Part shown: positions 10,323 through 22,028 of the stretch, one piece after another
Layout: every line of letters starts with the position of its first letter
Numbering within the stretch: position 1 is the stretch's first letter
Assembly: GCF_008831285.2 (NCBI RefSeq)
Contig: NC_045143.1
Span: forward strand, 13,665,151 to 13,729,150
From: Nymphaea colorata
Taxonomy: Eukaryota; Streptophyta; Magnoliopsida; Nymphaeales; Nymphaeaceae
Direction: 5' to 3'
DNA length: 64,000 bases
Translations under genes and position numbers: made by a program
The notes under the pieces: generated by a model
Seen by the model: only the letters and a program-made list of their open reading frames with translations
Databases searched by the model: none
What the model was told of the DNA's origin: nothing

Positions 10323-13300
10323 TCAATCAGCTTCCTCAACAACCTTGGTCCCCAGTCCCTTCAATCCTTCAGGAGGTATCTCTGCAACCGTAACAAGTGA
10401 ATAGAGCTCTTCTTTAGCATCTTCCTCATCATTCCTTTTGCGTGAAATGCGGACACGTACCCGCCTGGGCACACTTCGGATTCCACGGCTCCATACATGC
10501 TTGTTAAGCTTCACGTCCACCCTCACATCTGTAGTCCCCATTGCCTTTTGAGCAAACTTCCTGATCTCCTTGATAGCTTTGGGAGCCATCTTCTTAAAAG
10601 TGCTGTAGTCAAACTATGTGTCATTTTTTGTTGACGACAAGGAAATCAAACTAGATGGCAAAGTAAACCAAGTGTGTAGAAGGAAACGGAAAAGCAAGAG
10701 GGATATACGTCAAGAGGATAAAAATGATGGATTATAAATAACTGCGGTACATTTGACATGACATAAGATGTAGCATTTTCACCATACAATAAACTGCAGG
10801 TGTTGTGTAAAGCATGTGTATCAACCAGAGGCAAATCAACCAGGAAAAAATCAGTTAGAATTTAGACATAAATCTCTAAATATGTCTTCCATCACCAACA
10901 ACCACTGCAAGAACTTGAGGACACTTCAGCTCTGAGCACAGGCTGCAGGTCCAAACCAAAGTCGCCAGACGAGAAGACAGGAGCATCAAACCACATGAAA
11001 AGCTGAGGCTTAAAAATTTTAAGAAACAAGAAGATTGGGACGATTTTGAAGCGACCATGCCAGAAAAAGAGACAGAAGTTAATCAACATTGAATTCAGGT
11101 GAAAATACAAAATGATAATAGGAAAAAGAAGAGTACCCAAAAAAAAAGATGTATGTGCCCACAAGAAGATCATCAAGTCAGCGGCACAGATTGGGTTTCA
11201 TGAGTCCAAATCAATGGTTTCAAAGGGGGTCTAAAGTCTGTGCTTCAGATATAGACAATTTTCTTTCTTTTCTTTTTCAATATATACATTTGAGGGTTTG
11301 AGCCTACCAAGTTCACTGGTAACGTCGGATTTCAAAATACTAACCAGAATCTACCCAAACTACCCCGAAGATGTCAAATGGCCAAAAACAGTAAAGTGCT
11401 GAAGTCATCTCTCCCTTTCTCTTCATTAATAGCCTAATACATATAAACTATAAGTATAGTCATTAACAGATTTAAGCATGATAATGGAAGGACTTTATAA
11501 CCTTAGAACTTAACAAAACGCATTTTACAGAGAAAGCCTTAACAGCAACTAGTACGTACCAATATTTCACAAACTTCTATAAAGGTTAATATTTAGTTAT
11601 ATATATTTTGTATAACAAGAAGTTAAAAATAAGTCTGAATCTTAAGATATTAAATCATTGAATGACATTATTGACATATTTCAAGGTAGAAACATGGCCC
11701 ATCATCCATGTTAAAAAGCATGGGCTTACTATAAGTTATTAATTAAGAGTTTAAGATATTAAGACCAAAAAAAGTATTATTACATAATTGGATACACATT
11801 TGGAGAATCATGCAAGATGCATACTGGAAATGCATAAGTATGTCAAAACATCGTAGGAAGCAAATGGAAACATATGATACGAGAGAAGAAAAATTGACAT
11901 CTTGAAAAATTTTCAATGCAAGCGTCCCTTCAAACTGCATCCCAGTAGTCATCCAACCACCTTGACAAGGAGAATAATGTAGATCTGGTTTTTTGTGAAG
12001 GATACCTCATCGTCATCCAACACTTTTAATTGGGTAAAGCGACATTCAACTATAAACTGTTGAAGCATCTTGGCATTATCGGAGTCAAGATTTGTATTTC
12101 AAGCCTCAACAACTACCAAGTTACTAGCAAAGGATCAAATGAACAGGCCCCATTCCAACGATACAATAAATGTCATTTATACAGTTCTGCATGAAAAAGT
12201 GTGTGCCTTCACCAGGGCAGCAACTGAAACCAACAAGCTCAGAAAACAAGTTCCACAAAATATGAAAAGAAAAATATCGGTGGAAAAACAAAAAAGATGT
12301 TTTTATTCACTGCTCTGTTCTCCAATTTGAAATAGATTATCTAAATTTAATAATCATTGTCTCGACCAGAGTTCCTTATTTCTCCATTTTGGTTGACAGG
12401 AATGGAGATAGAAGCATGATATTCATCCTTCAAAATCTACTATGAAATAAATGCATACTTATGCAATCAAGAGCCAGTAAACAGAGATCCGCCAGCCATC
12501 AGCAATCTCACAAATGACCTCATCATTGCCCATAACCCGTGGCAAGAGTAGGAAGCTACTTTATCCTAGCCAACAGGTTACATATAACAATTAACAAAAA
12601 ACATGATCAAGTGGTTTCCTGCGAAAGCTAACTCCTAGAAATACCTGTGAAGACATTAACGCCCGCACCGACCTAGTTAAAGGAAAATAAGAAATAAAAA
12701 TTTCCTTAGTGCCTCAGCTTCAATATATTCTTAGATTAGGTAACAAAATTACAACCGTTTATGTAAGACAAAAGAATGATCAGACTGTTTACCAAAACCG
12801 TCGAAATTCGTACCAGAGCAACAAGGCTCGCAGAAACCTAGTTAAAGAAGGATGAAGACGGATCCCTTATTAACTCAAATTACACTTATATGTTAGGTGT
12901 TGTTCTAATTAGACACACACTAGTTTGCCCATGGCGCAACGTGGTTTGTTGAACTCGAAATGGAAAAAATTTCATAACTTCAAAAAAGTATTCCACCGCC
13001 CTGGAAAATGAAACCGAATTGAAGTTGATGCATATAAAAGAAATTTAGAGAGTAAATTTCCACATCTCATAAACGAAGACCAGGCGATTTAGGATACAAA
13101 CGCCTGTGACGAGTATTTAGCCTACTAGAAAACCTATTAGTCAAATACGAACCCAGATCCCTCAACAGAAGGAATAATAACCAGATTACAATGTCAAGAA
13201 GGAAATCATAAATCACCAAGTTCATAAAAACGGACTCCCACCCTCCTCACCCAAAAACAAATGCATCATATTAGATCTACACGAGCAGTAAGAGAGAGCA

Positions 13301-13398
13301 AAAGAGAGAGACCATCCATGGAGACGCTTGTGGAGGTTGATGGTGTACTCCCTGGTGACGACCTCCTCCCTCCTCCCCTTTCCTCCTTTCTCCACCAT
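10323..13398 (-). CDS. RPL31: 60S ribosomal protein L31 (eL31), two coding exons
   Basis: It encodes a structural protein of the large cytosolic ribosomal subunit, near the peptide exit tunnel. Exon 1 is 13313-13398 (28 codons plus 2 bases) and begins [20 protein letters not shown]. Exon 2 is 10323-10602 and includes THE conserved core [12 protein letters not shown] and [21 protein letters not shown]. The donor is GGATG/GTCTCT and the acceptor GACTACAG/CAC. The join makes a Cys codon, giving LHGCTFKKM as in plant eL31. The total is 121 residues, close to the usual 119-120, with no stops or shifts. The internal ATG at 10589 is not the start. The intron (10603-13312) is 2.7 kb and AT-rich, with no gene seen in it. 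The promoter carries a telo-box. The gene looks intact, and I am confident of the family. Confidence 0.95.
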
Positions 13399-13464
13399 GG
13401 TTGCTGCTTCTAGTGCAGACAGCCGGCAACCTCTCTCTCTCTCCGATCCCTCTGCCTCGCGTTC

Positions 13465-13491
13465 TTTTTATCTGCAAAACCCTAACCCTAC
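13465..13491 (-). promoter_or_regulatory. eL31 promoter: telo-box and TATA-like motif
   Basis: AAACCCTAA (telo-box, 13477-13485) followed directly by CCCTA lies about 80 bases upstream of the start codon at 13398. Telo-boxes are typical of promoters of plant ribosomal protein and other translation genes. An ATAAAAA run on the gene strand at 13465-13471 could serve as TATA. A CT/GA-rich 5' leader follows. Function is inferred from motif and position. Confidence 0.6.
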
Positions 13492-13811
13492 CTTCGTCGG
13501 CTGTCGTTTTAAAATGAAACAGCCCTTATTGTGATTCAATATAACAAAAATGTACACCTGATTCCGGAATATATTGACGCTTCTCTGCGCCAGTTCTCAG
13601 GACTCCTTGCCTTGGCCGTTCATTGCAAGTCCAACCCCCCTTCAGTTGTGGAGGGCATTCTGGCAAGCGGCAATACAAATAACAACGAAGAAACGATCCG
13701 TGTTCGGATGGGGTAATCCAAATTTGACATAAGGCTAACCAGCTTATGTGTGAATGCAAACGTATCAGGCACTTTAATTTGGTAAAGGTTGTATCGATAA
13801 TAACTCAACAT

Positions 13812-14220
13812 GCGAATGTCAATGTATTGAATTTGGATTGGATATTTAACCAAAATTTGAATAGTTCCAAAAAAATAAGTTATTATTTGATTAAGAAATC
13901 ATATCAGATTCAAATTTAAGAAATGACATTCAACTGGATTCGAATAATTGGATTCAAATAAATATACATGTATGATCAGATTAAAAATTGGATTCAGATT
14001 AGATTTTGTTTTAAACAAATAACCTATATCTAGCACCCTCACATTTTGAAAATCAGTCAGATTCATTTCAAATTTCGGATTCAGATTCAGGTAAATGTAA
14101 AAATTGGATTCGAACCAAATTCATATTATAAAATCGGGTTTTAGATTCATATTCAAGTACAACCTTTCTTTGTTCGTATTTGAATCTGAATTTGAATGAG
14201 AACATGTAAATAGCCAAAAA
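13812..14220. repeat. Degenerate AT-rich element related to the TAGGGATGTCAA family
   Basis: It starts near GAATGTCAATGTATTG and contains repeated TTGGATTCGAAT and TTCAGATTCAG pieces, as in the better-defined copies at 36706 and 58821. The right end is not clear and no target duplication was found, so the limits are approximate. Confidence 0.45.
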
Positions 14221-14719
14221 AAATGGATATAGTTAAGAATATATCTAATTCAAATCTAATATATGAAATCCCTAAATTCACAACCCCGAAATGTGTTTGC
14301 ATCGAATCCCAGTGGCTGATCTTTGGCCTTGGCAGTTGCTGTTATTTGATTATGTCTTTTTCGTAACATAGAAACGGAAATCAGACTATAACAAGATAAA
14401 TCCCATTAACTTTTTCGTAACATAAATTTATTTGGCCTTTTGATTTCTTCTTCCCACATCAAATGACAACTGCCTATGTTGTTCATCTATGTAATTTTTT
14501 TTTACTATTTTGGGCAACCAAAAGTTTTTCTTCCTAATCAAGTTGAATTGATGGGTATAAGGTTGGATGATGTTGACCAAATGATCCTCAAATTTGTCCA
14601 ACTTATTGGCATCTACAGGCCCCTTTAGCGGCAACTATCATGGACCCCAACTATTGTGGGTACCAGGATAGTAGGGGTTGGGGACAACTTTGTTGTATAT
14701 GACAGCAAGGTTGGGTTTC
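14221..14719. other. Spacer left of the chromovirus, no gene supported
   Basis: A 68-codon frame on the minus strand (14428-14634) has no recognisable motif. The last 80 bases, with GGACCCCAAC and TTGGGGACAACTTTGTTGTA, resemble the tails of plant retroposons, but I could not delimit one. Confidence 0.35.
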
Positions 14720-17700
14720 TGGTGGGAACCTCGGTAGGACCGCCTAAACTAGCTGTCGAATGCCGAACTCCCTTCCCAAGGATCTTTTGAGATAGACGCG
14801 GAAAACAATATAATGAGGGCTTATACAACTTGATCCCTGCCGGACATGCAACCCCGGCTAAAAATTTCCTAATAGGACGTGAAAACAGGAATGTTTCCCA
14901 AGACTCCAAAGGCCGACTCCTATCACAGACGCAAGGAGGGTCGAGGCTAGTACAACCGATGCGATACAAGTAAGCACTCACCCCACTCAATGCGCATCAC
15001 ATTCAAGCAACCAAACCATAACAAGCATGCCTAATCGAGCAAATCACGCCCGCAACCCCTAGGTGGTCAAGCAGCCCGTAGGTGTGTCTTCGGCACTCGT
15101 GCCTAAGAGGACCCCGATCGGCCGCAATGCCTTCAAAGGCGGGCTCAAAACAAGTACACCCAATCCCCGCTCTATAGGGGGAATCGAAACCAACCTTTCC
15201 GGAGCTAGTCCGGGGTCACGCCGAGACCTAAAAGTCCCTGGTCTCAGCACTCAGCAATCAACCCGCTCTGTCATGCGGGGTGAGCCCACAGCTCGTCGCG
15301 GGAAGAGGGTGCGTCCCGGTTCTGTTCCTCACTTGCGGTTATGTCTCAGCGATACACGGCCGCACAAGTGAAAAGCTCCTCCCGCACGACCTCTGTTTCA
15401 ACAACTCGAAGACAGCAGGGATGAAGTGTGCTCAGTCTCGTCAGCTCTGCAGCAGCTACAGAAGAAGGCAAGGGGAAGTCGGCAGCTGCTCCCGAGTTGA
15501 CGTCAGGGATGCCCAAGCCTCTGTTTTCCTCTCGCTCAGAACGACAGAGGACGAAGGTTCCGTTCAGCAGCTTCACAGCACCAACAGGAAGGGGCCTCCT
15601 TCACAACAACACACAGCAGTACCCGAAGACGACCCTTCCGTGCCACGCTCAGCCTTGGGTTTGACGAAGGGGTAAGAAGTCGATCAGGAACCCGCACAGC
15701 AACACGTATGTTTCTGGTTCACCGTTCGCCCGAGTACTCCTTGTTCCACCGTCTTCAACAGAACACCAACGGCGCCTCCTCCAGAACACAGCACGAAAGC
15801 AGATCATAAACGGGAAGGAGCAGAAAGCGGGAATGCCAGACGAGAGGGAAGAAATGCACCGGACAAGGAGCCTCTCCCGAAGACAAGAGTCGATTCGGGG
15901 AAGCTAGAGGCAAAGCCTCGGTTCAGGCATACGCTCGAACGAGTTGTCTGCGGATGGAGAACGTCCACCAAGGCAGAACGGTGAAGCTCAACTGAGAACC
16001 CATCGATTTGGAGTTGTTCAAGGGGCACCAACACGCTCAGGGAGGAGAGGATCACCAGGAAGACGTAGCCCGACGCGATTGAAGCTCCATTTGTCGAAGA
16101 AGAACACGCTCGGGCCCTGCTTCTACAGATTCTGGAAGAAGACGACCCGCTAGACCTCTTGAGCTTCAGAAATTCGCCATAAATCGAGGAGAGCTCCTAA
16201 AATCGTCAAACTTGGCTGAGAGACAGCCAACACCTCAAGGAGTAGACCCAAAGTTTGAAGAGCAACCGAGCACGGACGGCCCCAGTCGTTGAACCCGAAA
16301 TCTCGCCGGAAGTTCTGCGTTCTTCAAGAAGAACGCCGCCCGTTTCTCAGTAGTTTTCCTCCTTCCGAGCTTCAAATCGAGCGAAATAGGAAGCAAACAA
16401 CATTGTAATCGATTTGGGTAGGAAGATAACAATCAAATGAAGAGATTAAAAGCCAAACATCACCGGAATCAGTCGTATTCTCAAGAATCTGCAAGATACT
16501 TGGGTCGCGGTGGTTACAGGCGGCGATAAGGGAGAAACGCCGCTGATTTCCGCCTGATTTCGTTCGAGGTCGCCCACGACGTCATCCACCGTTGGATTTT
16601 CACAAAAATTGGTGGATAGGAGCGCCTGGATGTTAGGAAGAGAATGACACCAAAGTTGGGAAGATCGGACGGTGGGATCGCCGGAAAATGCGTCGGAAAC
16701 ACGCCTCGGTCGGCAGCGGCGCCTGTCACGAACCAGCCGTCGTTTTCTGCTCCGTTCGGACGCGATTCTTCACCAAATCCAGAAGTTCAAAAGGCAAAGT
16801 TGCAGTAGACTTCAGGAGGAATGCAATGGAGGCAAAATCCCTAAAAGATACTGTCAATGAGTGGTCCGATCGAGAGGGAGAACGGGTCGGCTTGCTGAGG
16901 CCTGCACGCGTCTCTTTCCCACCTGAAGCTGCTTCTCCTTGACGGAATCGGTCGCCTGAGGATCGCCGGAGGCAGGAACGGTCGTCTAGACACGCTCTGC
17001 TCGGTGTCTCATTCCCTGACGTCGAGCTAGCCCCTTCGGTTCGATCGTGATCATCGAACCCACACCTAGCTCACAATTCCTGTGGGTTGGGGAAGATGAT
17101 CGGAGGAACCCACCAGTTCTTCTCCGCCTGTGGATCTCCCGGTTGAAGAAGAACCAGAAGAGCTTCGAAGAGAGGAGGATGATCACCGTCGTGATCCCTC
17201 AGATGCAGAAATCGAGCTACGGGAGCTCTCGGGTGGAGGTGATTCAGACGAGAAGAGGAAGACAAAGACAAAGAGAGGAGGCGCACTGTAGACGCTCAAA
17301 ACGTTGATTAAAATTCATTCAAAAGCTTAGTGCAAACACTGTAGCTCATTACATTTATACTGTAGTGCGTCCCGGGATGGTCTCGTCCCGGGTCGGCGCA
17401 TATACCGGGTAGATACTCCAACGTATCGAGTCAAAGTCTAAGATCTAGGAACCGGTTTCAGAAAACCGATCTGATACAAAAAAAACACCCCGTCTCGGTC
17501 CGTCTCACTCACTGAACCGGTTCGGTCTGAAGGGTGGATCTTGATCCAAGGATCTGCTCTGTCGCTCCTGCTCCAGGACCCGATCTGTTTTTGTCTGGAT
17601 CTGGATCAGTGGTTCGGGTCTGGATCGCCGTATCTGGATCTCCTATATCAAGACCATGGTCAAACCCGGTTCGCTGCGCGCGTCTCTGGTCAAACCGATC

Positions 17701-18441
17701 TGGGTTCGGGTCAACGGACCACTGGGCTCGGTCTGGTGGTGGAAGGTGGGCTTGCTGGTTCTGAACTGAGCTCGGAGGATAACCTCCCTAGCATTTCTGA
17801 CGGCATCTGCAGCTCGGCTTGTAACTTCACAACGAATCTGGGCAGGCGCTGGGCATGTGCGTCGGCGGGTAGCAGCCTTGCTATGATCTGTGGCAGGGGC
17901 TGGGCTTTGGCTGCGGCTGTCCTGCGTCGCTCGGCGGGGCCCGGCGCTCGTCCTGCGCGCTGTCCTGGCTGGCCCATCAGCATCGTCTACTTCGCCTGGT
18001 GCTCGTCTACTCGTCGCCCGGTGCTGTCGTCCGTCCGTCCTGGCCCTTGACAGCTGGCTCGGCCACGTCCGGTAGCATCTCCTGGTCCACCCGGTGGTCG
18101 TCCTCTATACGGCCAGTGCTCCCGTCGTTCGTAGCTAGCTCGGCCACGCTAGGCAGCTGCGAGGTGGCCTCGACCGGCAGTGGCTGGTCCGGCAAGGCCA
18201 CGTGGTGTGCTGCGGCGTTGGGTCCGGCGTCTCCAGTGCTATGTCCTGCATCCACAATGGTGAGTACAGCCCTAGACCTCCTACGTCGTACGGCCAAGTC
18301 ACACCCTCACTAAGCATCTCTGGCTCTCCTGGCGACAAAGGGTTCGCACAGTCGAGCATTGCGTTCACGGTCGTGGGTAGTCGGCGGCATTCGGCAACGA
18401 GTGTGGCTAGTCCCGGCCTAGTCCTAGGCAGTCCTGTATCA
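14720..18441 (-). repeat. 3' LTR of the chromovirus (3722 bp)
   Basis: On the plus strand it begins TGGTGGGAACCTCGG and ends CCTGTATCA, giving TG...CA ends in both directions. It aligns end to end with 23278-27105. It carries one full copy of the 81-bp unit (18050-18130) and the start of a second. The TATA-like TATAAAT is at 17353-17359 on the element strand. Small open frames within it are shared with the other LTR and are not host genes. Confidence 0.95.
17353..17359 (-). promoter_or_regulatory. TATA-like box in the 3' LTR
   Basis: TATAAAT on the element strand is conserved at the matching position of the other LTR (25936-25942). It is about 1.1 kb from the U3 end and is the best candidate for the LTR core promoter. 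Confidence 0.5.
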
Positions 18442-18707
18442 GTTCCACCCCGCTGAGACTGAGCTTGTCCCCAAGCTCTCGTATCTGAAAAGTCCTGTAC
18501 TACCTTCTCGAAGAGTTCCCACGAAGTGGCGTTCTCTGCCCTGTCCCACTCAACAAGTACCTCATGCCGCTGTTGGCCCTCTCTCTGCACGTAACGGTGT
18601 CTCAGAATACGGTAGGGCCTCGGTTGCCTGTCAGGGTACGGCTCAATCTGGTTGGGCAAAGGCCCATGGTGCGGTTTCAACCTTGTTACGTGGAAGACAG
18701 GATGGAC
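18135..18707 (-). pseudogene. Chromovirus pol, chromodomain and C-terminal tail running into the 3' LTR
   Basis: Just downstream of the TAG at 18708-18710 the same frame continues with a chromodomain: PYRILRHRYVQREGQQRHEV, then LVEWDRAENATSWELFEKVV. The position after the integrase GPY/F segment is that of chromoviruses, where the domain is thought to steer integration to particular chromatin. The frame does not stop at the PPT (18442-18454) but crosses into the LTR U3 and closes at 18135 after a one-base difference from the other LTR near 18270. Confidence 0.8.
18442..18454 (-). promoter_or_regulatory. Polypurine tract (PPT) of the chromovirus
   Basis: The element strand reads AGCGGGGTGGAAC immediately before the 3' LTR start TGATACAGG. 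This purine-rich stretch is in the position of the plus-strand primer. It lies inside the pol frame. Confidence 0.75.
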
Positions 18708-20099
18708 CTATGCAGTTGGGGATAAAGCCAAGCGGTAAGCCCCCTTTCCTACTCTCTGTAGAACCTTGAAAGGCCCGTAATACTTTAGTAACATTTTGGA
18801 ATAAGGCTGACCGAGTAGAGACTTTTGCTTCATTGGAATCTTTTTTAGCCAGGCGTGGTCGCCTATAGAGAATTCCATGTCCTTTCTACCATTGTCGTGA
18901 GTCTGTTTCATCCTGTTCTGAGCCTTTTGGATCTGATGCCTCAACTGTTCGATGAGTTCATCTCTGTTTTTGAGCTGACAGTCGAGTTCTTCGTCTCTTG
19001 CCGTTCCCTCCTCATAACAGGGTATGCGTGGAGGGGGGTACCCGTAGAGAGCCTCACAATGAGTGATGCCAGTCCCTGAGTGAAGGCTAGTGTTGTAAGA
19101 CCATTCAGCCCATGACAAATGCCGAACCCACGTGTTCGGACGCTTTCCTGCATAGCACCGCAAGTACGTCTCCAGGATGCGGTTCACCACCTCACTCTGT
19201 CCATCGGTTTGAGGGTGGCTCGCGGTGCTGAAATGAATGGTTGTCCTAGCCATACGCATGTACTCGCGCCAAAAAGAACTGAGGAAAATGGAATCGCGAT
19301 CACATACGATGGTGCTAGGCATTCCATGTAGCTTGCCCACGAAGTCTTGATAAACTTGAGCTACGAGTGGGCCGTGGTAGTGGCGTGGAAGCGGGACGAA
19401 GTGACTGTACTTCGTTAGTGTGTCAACTACCACGAGGATGACTTCTTTACCTTCAGACTTGGGCATTGCATCGATGAAATCCATTGAGATGTCTGCCCAA
19501 GGCTTCATGGGGATGGGAAGAGGATGCAGGTGCCCGGGAGGTTTAATGGCTTCGTATTTCTCTCGTTGGCACACTTGACATTCCTTCACAAAGTTCTTAA
19601 TGTCCCCTTTCAATCCTTCCCACCAAAACTGGGACCTAACTCTGCTTGACGTTTTGGCCACTCCTTCGTGGCCGGCCACGGCTGACGAGTGGAAGTGAGT
19701 GAGTAGGTCTGGCTTCAAGGACGATCCACGCGGTACAACTGCCTTCCCCTTGCGGCAAAGGATCTCTCCCTTCATGGTGTAGTGGGGAATGCTGCCCGGA
19801 TGCTGCATCACGGAGGCTCTTATCAACCGTAGGCCTTCGTCGGCCTCTTGGTCCACCTTCAGTCTCTGCCAGACGTGGGTCTCCAGCACTGACAGGGTTA
19901 AGAATTGCTCCCCCAGACGGGATAGAGAATCGGCTGCGGAGTTTTCTGTGCCATTCTTGTACTCCACAGTGAAGTCATATCCTAGGAGCTTGGCCAACCA
20001 TCTCTGCTGGGTTGGCGTGGATACCCACTGCTTCAGCATGTTTCTGAGGCTGCTGTGATCGGTTCTGACGACGAACTTACACCCGATGAGGTATGAGCG
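18708..20099 (-). pseudogene. Chromovirus pol: end of RNase H and integrase
   Basis: After the TGA at 20100-20102 the same frame continues with the RNase H end (RTDHSSLRNMLKQ), then the integrase. The zinc-binding H-H-C-C region shows GHEGVAKTSSRVRSQFWWEG and CQVCQREK. The DDE core shows DISMDFIDAMPKS, IVCDRDSIF and HPQTDGQSEVVNR, with both Asp and the Glu present. A GPY/F-like segment (YYGPFKVLQRVGKGAYRL) precedes a TAG at 18708-18710. The catalytic residues survive; only the stop codons break the chain. Confidence 0.92.
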
Positions 20100-20738
20100 T
20101 CATTTCTCCACTGATAGAACGATCGCGAACAGCTCCTTCTCATAAGTGGACAAGGGCTTAGCCCTGCTGGTAATGGCCTTTGACATGAAGGCAATGGGGT
20201 GCCCAAACTGGCTAAGGACTGCCCCAACTCCTACATCGCTGGCGTCGGTCTCGATGACAAAATCCTGAGTGAAGTCGGGTAACGTCAACACTGGCGCCGC
20301 TAACATGACCTCCTTCAGCCGTTGGAAGGCTGCTCTTGACTGCTCCGTCCACGCGAACTCCCCCTTCTTTAACATCTTGGTGAGGGGTGATGCAATGCTG
20401 CCATAGCCATGAATGAATCGCCGGTAGTATCCAGTGAGTCCCAGAAAACCTCTTAACCCGCGAGGGTCCTTTGGCAAGGGCCACTGCTCCATAGCACGTA
20501 GCTTGTCTGGGTCGGCTCTAACGCCCTCCTTGGACACGATGTGTCCCAAGTATCCTATGGAGGATTGCCCGAAGCTGCACTTCGACTCCTTGGCGAATAA
20601 CTCGTTCTCCCTTAGAATCTGCAAGGTCCTTTGGAGATGATCCACGTGCTGTTCGATCGAGCTACTGTAGACGAGGATGTCGTCAAAGAAGACGAGGATG
20701 AAGTCCCCAAGTACTGACGAAAGAGATCGTTCATGCAT
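20100..20738 (-). pseudogene. Chromovirus pol: RT palm and RNase H part, shifted frame
   Basis: It contains the RT catalytic motif [11 protein letters not shown] and the following thumb region (GYLGHIVSKEGVRADPDKL), then RNase H with VIETDASDVGVGAVLSQ and YEKELFAIV. It is out of frame with the upstream PR-RT piece: the G run at 20705-20708 is one base short of what the flanking frames require. It ends at a TGA (20100-20102) where related elements have Trp. Confidence 0.92.
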
Positions 20739-21991
20739 CTCTGAAACGTAGCCGGGGCGTTGGTTAGCCCAAACGGCATGACAATGAACTCATACTGTCC
20801 GTCGTGAGTCCTGAAAGCTGTCTTATGAACGTCTCCTTCCTCCATTCGGATTTGGTGGTACCCCGCCCTCAAATCAAGCTTCGAGAATACACGGGCTCCA
20901 GCCAACTCATCGAGAAGCTCGTCGATGAGCGGTATAGGATGTCTATCCTTGACTGTCATTTCGTTAAGAGCCCTGTAGTCGACACAAAACCTCCATGTGT
21001 CATCTTTCTTCTTAACAAGGAGCATTGGTGAGGAGAATGGGCTGTTGCTCGGGCGTATGAATCCGTTCTCAATCATTTCCTTAACCAACTTCTCCATTTC
21101 GGTCTTCTGCACATGCCCGTAACGATATGGTCTAACGTTAACGGGTTCGGCTCCATGAGTCAACGTGATCTGATGGTCGTGTGTTCTCTTGGGTGGTAGC
21201 CCTTTCGGCTCGCTGAACACGTCCTCAAAAACATCGATGACTTGTTGTATTTCTGCCGGAATGGCCTCATCGGCTTGCTCCTTAGGGGGCAAGTCTATAG
21301 CAATGGAAATCAACCATAACGCTGGACACTGGGCGTTAATGGCCTTCACGACTGCCTTAGGCTCTAGGTTGGGCCTAAGTCCTTCGAGCGTTACTAGCTC
21401 GCCATCTCCAACGGTGAACCTCATCCTTAGCTTGGATAGGTCCCACCGAATCTCTCCAAGTCCCTCTAACCAATCGAATCCAAGTACTAAGTCGGCGCCT
21501 CCAATGGGGAGCACGAGGGTGTCAATCTTGAAGGGGACTTGTTGCAACATCAACTCAACCTCTCGACACGCGTGGGTGCATGATGCTGTAGTGTTGTTCC
21601 CTACCATCACGCTGAGAGGGGGTTGCTCAATCAGTTGACATCCGGTCTGTTGTGCGGCTTCCATACTCATAAAGTTATGAGTAGCGCCGGTGTCCAAGAG
21701 GATTAGGACTTCATGCTCTCCAATGTTGCCGACTACTTTCATGGCCCTTGGTCGGTTAGGGTCTCTCATGGCATAACACTCGCCTTGAACAACTTCGGTT
21801 GTGACTTCGCCCTCTTGAGGGTTCTCATGGTTGGGAGTTGGTTGCTCTTCTTCTTCTTGTTCATCGTCATCCACGGCCACTAGCATTTGAAACCGCTTGC
21901 ACTTATGCCCCTTGACCCATTTTTCATCACAAGACACACACAAGCCTGCCTTGAATCGTTCATCCCTCTCTTTAGCCGTGAGATATCGCAC
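20612..21991 (-). pseudogene. Chromovirus gag zinc knuckle, protease and N-terminal RT
   Basis: It starts in the nucleocapsid-like region with [14 protein letters not shown] (CX2C...GHX4-type knuckle). The aspartic protease follows with [12 protein letters not shown], then RT with [32 protein letters not shown] and [14 protein letters not shown]. The useful reading ends at the frameshift near 20705; the Ser-rich tail after that is out of frame. The frame at 21991 opens with GTG and is really a continuation from upstream, shifted relative to gag. Confidence 0.92.
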
Positions 21992-22028
21992 AGGGACGTT
22001 GTCCCTAAATGCCGGTCTTGGGTCTACC

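Noticed and set aside
10646-12330. Short frames in the eL31 intron, including 12070-12330
   Set aside because: AT-rich intronic sequence without splice support or motifs.
15063-17307. Paired frames in both LTRs (for example 15063-15371 and 23621-23929)
   Set aside because: Present on both strands and lying in the probable untranslated leader part of the LTR; similarity only reflects LTR identity. The U3 frame near 18.0-18.4 and 26.2-27.1 kb is treated separately as a finding.
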